Part shown: piece after piece, positions 13,742 through 17,186 of the stretch
Layout: the number at the start of each line of letters is the position of its first letter
How positions within the stretch are numbered: the first letter of the stretch is position 1
Source of the DNA: Proteobacteria bacterium UBA5122
GTDB taxonomy: Bacteria; Pseudomonadota; Gammaproteobacteria; Tenderiales; Tenderiaceae
NCBI GenBank assembly: GCA_002415485.1
Contig: DHYU01000002.1
Span: forward strand, 1-17,186
Reading direction: 5' to 3'
Length of the DNA stretch: 17,186 bases
Translations under genes and position numbers: made by a program
Notes under the pieces: model-generated
Told to the model about the DNA's origin: nothing
What the model saw: only the letters and a program-made list of their open reading frames with translations
The model's database searches: none

Positions 13742-14647
13742 TCATCCACGCGGATGATGACTGGCATGCAACGATTTCAGCCGTTCGCGCGCGACGTGAG
13801 TATAAATCTGCGTGGTCGATAAGTCACTGTGACCCAACAACATCTGCAACACCCGCAGGTCCGCGCCGTGATTGAGCAGGTGTGTGGCAAAGGCATGACG
13901 CAACGTGTGGGGCGACAAGGGTTTAACGATACCCGCCTGTTTGGCATAACGCTTGATCAGATACCAAAACGCCTGCCGCGTCATCGCCTCGCCACGACGG
14001 GTCACGAACAGATGGTCACACTGCCGCTCGCCCAGCAACTGGCGACGACCGTCGTTGAGATAACGCTCCACCCAATCGACACACTCCTCACCCATCGGCA
14101 CCAGGCGCTCCTTGCTGCCCTTGCCGAAGGCGCGCACCACGCCCTGGGTCAGGCTGATCTGCGCGATCTCCAGCCCCACCAGCTCCGACACCCGCAGCCC
14201 ACAGGCATAGAGCATCTCCAACATCGCCCGATCGCGTAGCCCGAGCATGTCGTCGACCTTGGGCATCGCCAGCAGCGCCTCGACCTCGTCCTCGGTCAAG
14301 GACTTGGGCAGCGGCCGCCCGATCTTCGGCGCCTCAATCAGCGCGCAGGGGTCTTCCGCCAAGCGACCTTCCCGCACGAAGTATTGATAAAAGCGCCGCA
14401 TCGACGACAGCAAGCGCGCCGTGGTGCGCGACTTCGCCCCCTGCGAAAAACGCTGCCCGAGATAGGCCAGCAGATGCTCTCGCCGCGCAGACAACAGCGT
14501 CTGCCCCTGCGCGCACAAATACTTGGCCAGCCCCCGCAGGTCGCTGCCATAGGCCTGCAGCGTGAGATCCCCGAGACCGCGCTCCATCCACTGCGCATCG
14601 AGAAACAACTCGATCAGCCGCAGATCCTGTTCGGCGATTTCAGCCAT
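13742..14647 (-). CDS. xerD: Site-specific tyrosine recombinase XerD
   Basis: A 301-residue tyrosine recombinase that, with XerC, resolves chromosome dimers at dif. The N-terminal SAM-like core-binding domain (about 8-95) is followed by the catalytic domain with all expected residues: Arg152 (CGLRVSEL), Lys176 (GKGSKER), His247 and Arg250 (SPHTLRHAFATH), His273 (LGHSDL) and the nucleophile Tyr282 (TQIYTHV). Full length, the PxxLIEAPKIGRPLPK linker and the neighbouring dsbC indicate the housekeeping XerD rather than a phage integrase. The start overlaps the last 8 bases of ogt, so the two are co-transcribed and probably translationally coupled. Confidence 0.96.
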   Translation of the reverse strand: MAEIAEQDLRLIELFLDAQWMERGLGDLTLQAYGSDLRGLAKYLCAQGQTLLSARREHLLAYLGQRFSQGAKSRTTARLLSSMRRFYQYFVREGRLAEDPCALIEAPKIGRPLPKSLTEDEVEALLAMPKVDDMLGLRDRAMLEMLYACGLRVSELVGLEIAQISLTQGVVRAFGKGSKERLVPMGEECVDWVERYLNDGRRQLLGERQCDHLFVTRRGEAMTRQAFWYLIKRYAKQAGIVKPLSPHTLRHAFATHLLNHGADLRVLQMLLGHSDLSTTQIYTHVARERLKSLHASHHPRG

Positions 14648-15197
14648 CCAGCCTCACACCTTCGTGTTGCAACAGGAAGCGTTTGATCGACATCGGCCAG
14701 CCCTCGGTCGCGCCCATAAAACCACCGATGCCACCCGTCGCAAGCACGCGATGGCACGGCACAACAATGGGGATGGGATTGGCGCCGCAGGCACCACCGA
14801 CTGCGCGCGCGGCCGATGTTAGCTGCTGAGCCAACTGGCCATAGGTGCGGGTCTCGCCGACCGGGATCTCCCGCATCGCCTGCCACACGCGCTGGCGAAA
14901 TGGCGTGCCGCCGGGCGCCAGTGGCAGATCAAACGGTGTCGCTGCATTTTCAAAATAGGCGGCCAACTGTTTTGCCGCAGCAATGCCCGGCGGAGACTTG
15001 GGTGTTAGCAGGGCATGATCGGCATGCAGAAAATCGATCGATGTCAGCCTGTCTCCGCTCAACACCAAGCCCAGACGCACATCCGCGATGGGCGTCTCGA
15101 CTACCGCGGCATAGGTCTGCTCAATCAGTGTTTGCTGCCCGCTAGATTGGCCGCCACATGCGATGCACGCTCGATCTGTCTCAGTTCGAACTGCCAT
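14640..15197 (-). CDS. ogt: Methylated-DNA--protein-cysteine S-methyltransferase (Ogt/AGT type)
   Basis: A suicide DNA-repair protein that removes O6-alkyl groups from guanine. The acceptor is Cys148 in VVPCHRV, preceded by the DNA-binding helix and arginine finger SAARAVGGACGANPIP (128-143) and the PFRQRVWQAMREIPVGETRTYGQLA part (99-123) in the usual order. The N-terminal domain is short, as in Ogt rather than Ada. The start is uncertain. The only in-frame ATG (15197) gives 185 residues but overlaps 73 bases of the upstream gene, and its first 24 residues (with two extra Cys) look unlike the family. A CTG at 15126-15128 overlaps the upstream TGA as CTGA and would give a 162-residue protein of normal length. 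A GTG at 15078-15080 is too far in. Confidence 0.92.
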   Translation of the reverse strand: MAVRTETDRACIACGGQSSGQQTLIEQTYAAVVETPIADVRLGLVLSGDRLTSIDFLHADHALLTPKSPPGIAAAKQLAAYFENAATPFDLPLAPGGTPFRQRVWQAMREIPVGETRTYGQLAQQLTSAARAVGGACGANPIPIVVPCHRVLATGGIGGFMGATEGWPMSIKRFLLQHEGVRLDG

Positions 15198-16891
15198 TGG
15201 CTGCGCTGCGCATCGTTGGTGCTTTGGGCAATCAGACCACTCAACAACGCCTTGGCATCATCGATCAAGCCGGCCTGCAACAAGGCCTGGCTGGCGCCAT
15301 AACGTGCGGCCTGCGCCCAGTCATCACCGCTTTCACTGGGCACCAGATCCGCAGAACGCAGATAGAGTTTGGCCGCCTGCAAATACTGCTGTTGTGCCAG
15401 CAGAGAGTCGGCCATCCAGTACACCACCTGGCGGTGCAACATCAGCTCCGGCACGTAGTCAACCAGGCCCGCGAGCAAGGCATAGGCCTGGGCATGCTCG
15501 CCCTCATTTTTCAGATCCAGCGCCGTCAGGATCAGATAATCCATCTGCGGCCGATTCAGACTGACATTCGACAGCATCTGCTGCAGATGCGTAGCGCCGG
15601 CCGCGGCCATGCCGGTCAGGACCTGTACCCGTGCGCGGCGTAGCTGCCAATCGACATCATCCGCCGCATGTTTGCCTTCGGCCATGTTGATCAACTGCAC
15701 TGCGCGCTTAAAATCTCCCTCGGCCAAGGCGGCATCGATCAGTTTTAAGACCACAGGCGCCGGCACGCTTGCCAGCCCTTGATAACGCTCAGAGGACAAA
15801 TACAGCGCACTCAACAGGCTCACAGGCAAGGCATCGGCCAAGGCCGCCACCGCACGCTGATTGGCGGCCTCGTCACCGGCATTCACGCCCAGCCATACCC
15901 ACAGCGCGCGCGACTGCGCCGGATTGTGATCCTGATAGCGCCGCGCCGCATCAAACCACGGCTCGTAGTTGCCGCGCAGCAACTGCGCCTTGTTGGCCAG
16001 ATGTTCGCCGTAGGCCTCATAGGCCTGCCACAAGGCCTCGGCCGCTGCGCTCAAATCCACACCGGCCATCGGCTGCGCCAACAGCCGCTCCATAAAATCG
16101 ATCTTCATCGCCGGCTCTGCCAACAAGGCCGCATTGGCCAAGGCCGCCTCATACAGGCTTTGGCGCAACTCGAGCGGCAGGCCGGCGGCATTCAAGCCAT
16201 CCAGGCTTTTTTGCAGTGAAAAACGATCGCCGATGGCCGCCCCCTGAAACTGCGCCAACAACTGCACCACCTCGGCACGCGGGTCGCGACTCTGCTGCGC
16301 CAGCTGCAGGGCCTCTGCCGTGCGCTCGGCGTTCAACAACACCCGCGCATTGAGCCACTGCCAGTCATCTCCGCCCTGGGCCTCAGGATAATCCTGGTTG
16401 AAACGCAACGCGGCAGCATGGGCATCCTGTTCACGCCCCTCCACCAGATAGCTGTACACCAGCAGGCGACGCCAGACCAGCGCCTGTGACGCATCCGTCG
16501 CCTCGCCGTCATCGCCCCAGATCATCGGCAACAGCAGTGCCCGCGCCTCGGCGCCCTTGCCCTGGGCCAGATAGGCCTCGATCACCATCACACGATGGCT
16601 TTGGCGATAGGCGGGCGATACCGTCTCAGGCACATGCTCGTAATCAGCGATGATCTCGCCCCACAAGCCCTGTGACTGCATCAGTGCCAGACGCTGCACC
16701 GACCATGCCTCCCACGCCGCGATATCGCTGCCGGGATCCGGGCGCGCCTTCTCAAACAGACTCAAACTCAACTGCGGCGCCCCTTTGACCACCAGCGCGT
16801 TCCAATCCTCCCCCTGCTCTGTCTCGGCCTGGACCAGAGACGTCAACGACAACAATGCAATAGCCGAACAGAAAGAGACGATCTTCTTCAT
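15125..16891 (-). CDS. Secreted alpha-helical repeat (TPR-like) protein, function unknown
   Basis: A 588-residue protein with a clear signal peptide (1-22, ending VQA) and no later membrane segment, so probably periplasmic. The mature part is almost wholly helical and rich in Ala, Leu and Gln. It has repeated TPR-like helix pairs, for example ALLEAYLAQGKGAEARALL-like segments near 105-125, RAVQLINMAEG near 400, HAQAYALLAGLVDYVP near 475 and QYLQAAKLYLRSADLVP near 510. The expected role is a protein-binding scaffold, perhaps in envelope assembly, but nothing shows its partner. It lies between rplS, from which a terminator separates it, and ogt, which it overlaps. AAGG precedes the ATG by about 9 bases, and three 12-nt repeats lie in the leader. 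I do not recognise a named family. Confidence 0.75.
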   Translation of the reverse strand: MKKIVSFCSAIALLSLTSLVQAETEQGEDWNALVVKGAPQLSLSLFEKARPDPGSDIAAWEAWSVQRLALMQSQGLWGEIIADYEHVPETVSPAYRQSHRVMVIEAYLAQGKGAEARALLLPMIWGDDGEATDASQALVWRRLLVYSYLVEGREQDAHAAALRFNQDYPEAQGGDDWQWLNARVLLNAERTAEALQLAQQSRDPRAEVVQLLAQFQGAAIGDRFSLQKSLDGLNAAGLPLELRQSLYEAALANAALLAEPAMKIDFMERLLAQPMAGVDLSAAAEALWQAYEAYGEHLANKAQLLRGNYEPWFDAARRYQDHNPAQSRALWVWLGVNAGDEAANQRAVAALADALPVSLLSALYLSSERYQGLASVPAPVVLKLIDAALAEGDFKRAVQLINMAEGKHAADDVDWQLRRARVQVLTGMAAAGATHLQQMLSNVSLNRPQMDYLILTALDLKNEGEHAQAYALLAGLVDYVPELMLHRQVVYWMADSLLAQQQYLQAAKLYLRSADLVPSESGDDWAQAARYGASQALLQAGLIDDAKALLSGLIAQSTNDAQRSQWQFELRQIERASHVAANLAGSKH

Positions 16892-16904
16892 GAATAAAAC
16901 CTTG

Positions 16905-16940
16905 TGTAGGTACTGGTGTGGATACTGGTATCGATATTGG
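16905..16940. repeat. Three degenerate 12-nt tandem repeats in the leader of the TPR-like gene
   Basis: On the plus strand the units are TGTAGGTACTGG (16905-16916), TGTGGATACTGG (16917-16928) and TATCGATATTGG (16929-16940). They lie 14-49 bases before the ATG of the minus-strand gene, just upstream of its ribosome site. Confidence 0.75.
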
Positions 16941-16985
16941 CCGAAAATATAAACCCGGAAATAAAAACAAGGACGCTAGAATAGC

Positions 16986-17022
16986 AAAGGGGGCGCGGCA
17001 TTCAAATGCCAGCGCCCCCTTT
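16986..17022 (-). terminator. Rho-independent terminator after rplS
   Basis: AAAGGGGGCGC (16986-16996) pairs with GCGCCCCCTTT (17012-17022). The stem is extended inside by GGCAT/ATGCC with one bulged base and closes on a TCAA loop. It lies 25 bases past the rplS stop. The T-run on the minus strand is short, but the stem is very strong. Confidence 0.85.
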
Positions 17023-17047
17023 ATCAGGCAGATATCCGAAACGGATC

Positions 17048-17186
17048 TTAGCCCAACTTTTCCTTGATGCGAGCAGCCTTACCAGCCAGTTCACGCAGGT
17101 AGTACAGCTTGGCGCGACGGACATCACCACGGCGCTTCACCTCGACGGCGGCGACCAGCGGGGAGTAGGTCTGGAAGGTACGCTCG
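17048..17186 (-). CDS. rplS: 50S ribosomal protein L19 (3' end only)
   Basis: The last 45 codons and stop of ribosomal protein L19; the gene enters from the right edge. Reading the minus strand, the frame gives ERTFQTYSPL, then VEVKRRGDVRRAKLYYLREL and GKAARIKEKLG, the well-conserved end of bacterial L19, which sits at the 30S-50S interface. The gene is normally last in rpsP-rimM-trmD-rplS, so the rest of that operon should lie to the right. The stop is at 17048-17050, followed by the terminator at 16986-17022. Confidence 0.95.
   Translation of the reverse strand, partial: ERTFQTYSPLVAAVEVKRRGDVRRAKLYYLRELAGKAARIKEKLG

Noticed and set aside
13742..14647. Tyrosine recombinase as a sign of an integrated element
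   Set aside because: Length, residues and the ogt-xerD-dsbC context mark it as the chromosomal XerD; no attachment repeats or phage genes are seen.

Overview
The window reads as chromosomal DNA of a carboxysome-bearing, chemolithoautotrophic bacterium, most likely a sulfur-oxidising gammaproteobacterium. The evidence is the 5' third of a form IA RuBisCO large subunit (cbbL) at the left edge, a carboxysome shell protein of the CsoS1D type at 7691-8329, a single-chain CysI-type siroheme reductase with its DUF934 partner, and gammaproteobacterial housekeeping genes in familiar company (rplS, ogt, xerD, dsbC). I see no mobile element, tRNA, rRNA or CRISPR array.

Layout from left to right. (1) 1-525, minus strand: start of cbbL, which reads off the left edge; any cso operon would lie beyond position 1. 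(2) 526-1193: a 668-bp AT-rich intergenic region with several inverted repeats and a run of ten C. It holds no divergent cbbR. (3) 1194-3343, plus strand: an orphan methyltransferase-like protein, then rlmD. (4) 3348-3782, minus strand: trxC, convergent with rlmD. (5) 3986-4189, plus strand: a cold-shock protein with a long leader and a strong terminator. (6) 4351-7473, minus strand: a two-gene unit, a DolP-mannose-synthase-like GT2 fused to a GtrA membrane domain followed by a DUF2723 GT-C-type membrane protein. Together they look like a lipid-linked sugar donor maker and its acceptor-transferring enzyme. (7) 7691-8329, plus strand: csoS1D, convergent with a Nudix hydrolase (8379-8975). (8) 9352-11527, plus strand: cysI-like reductase and DUF934 protein, overlapping by 14 bases and ended by a clear terminator. 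(9) 11693-12718, plus strand: an LPP20-like lipoprotein, with a bidirectional terminator shared with dsbC. (10) 12910-16891, minus strand: dsbC, xerD, ogt and a large TPR-like periplasmic protein, in reverse transcription order. (11) 17048-17186, minus strand: the 3' end of rplS and its terminator.

The carbon-fixation story is the most interesting. The RuBisCO fragment is much closer, from memory, to the carboxysomal form IA enzymes of marine cyanobacteria than to the usual proteobacterial ones, and csoS1D is present. But csoS1D stands about 7 kb away on the other strand, separated from cbbL by unrelated genes, with its own candidate promoter. Other points worth checking are an operator-like dyad just upstream of cbbL, a perfect 10-bp dyad upstream of the sulfite/nitrite reductase, three 12-nt tandem repeats in the leader of the TPR gene, and the start codon of ogt, which may be a non-canonical CTG overlapping the upstream stop. 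Apart from these the window is mostly ordinary core genome.
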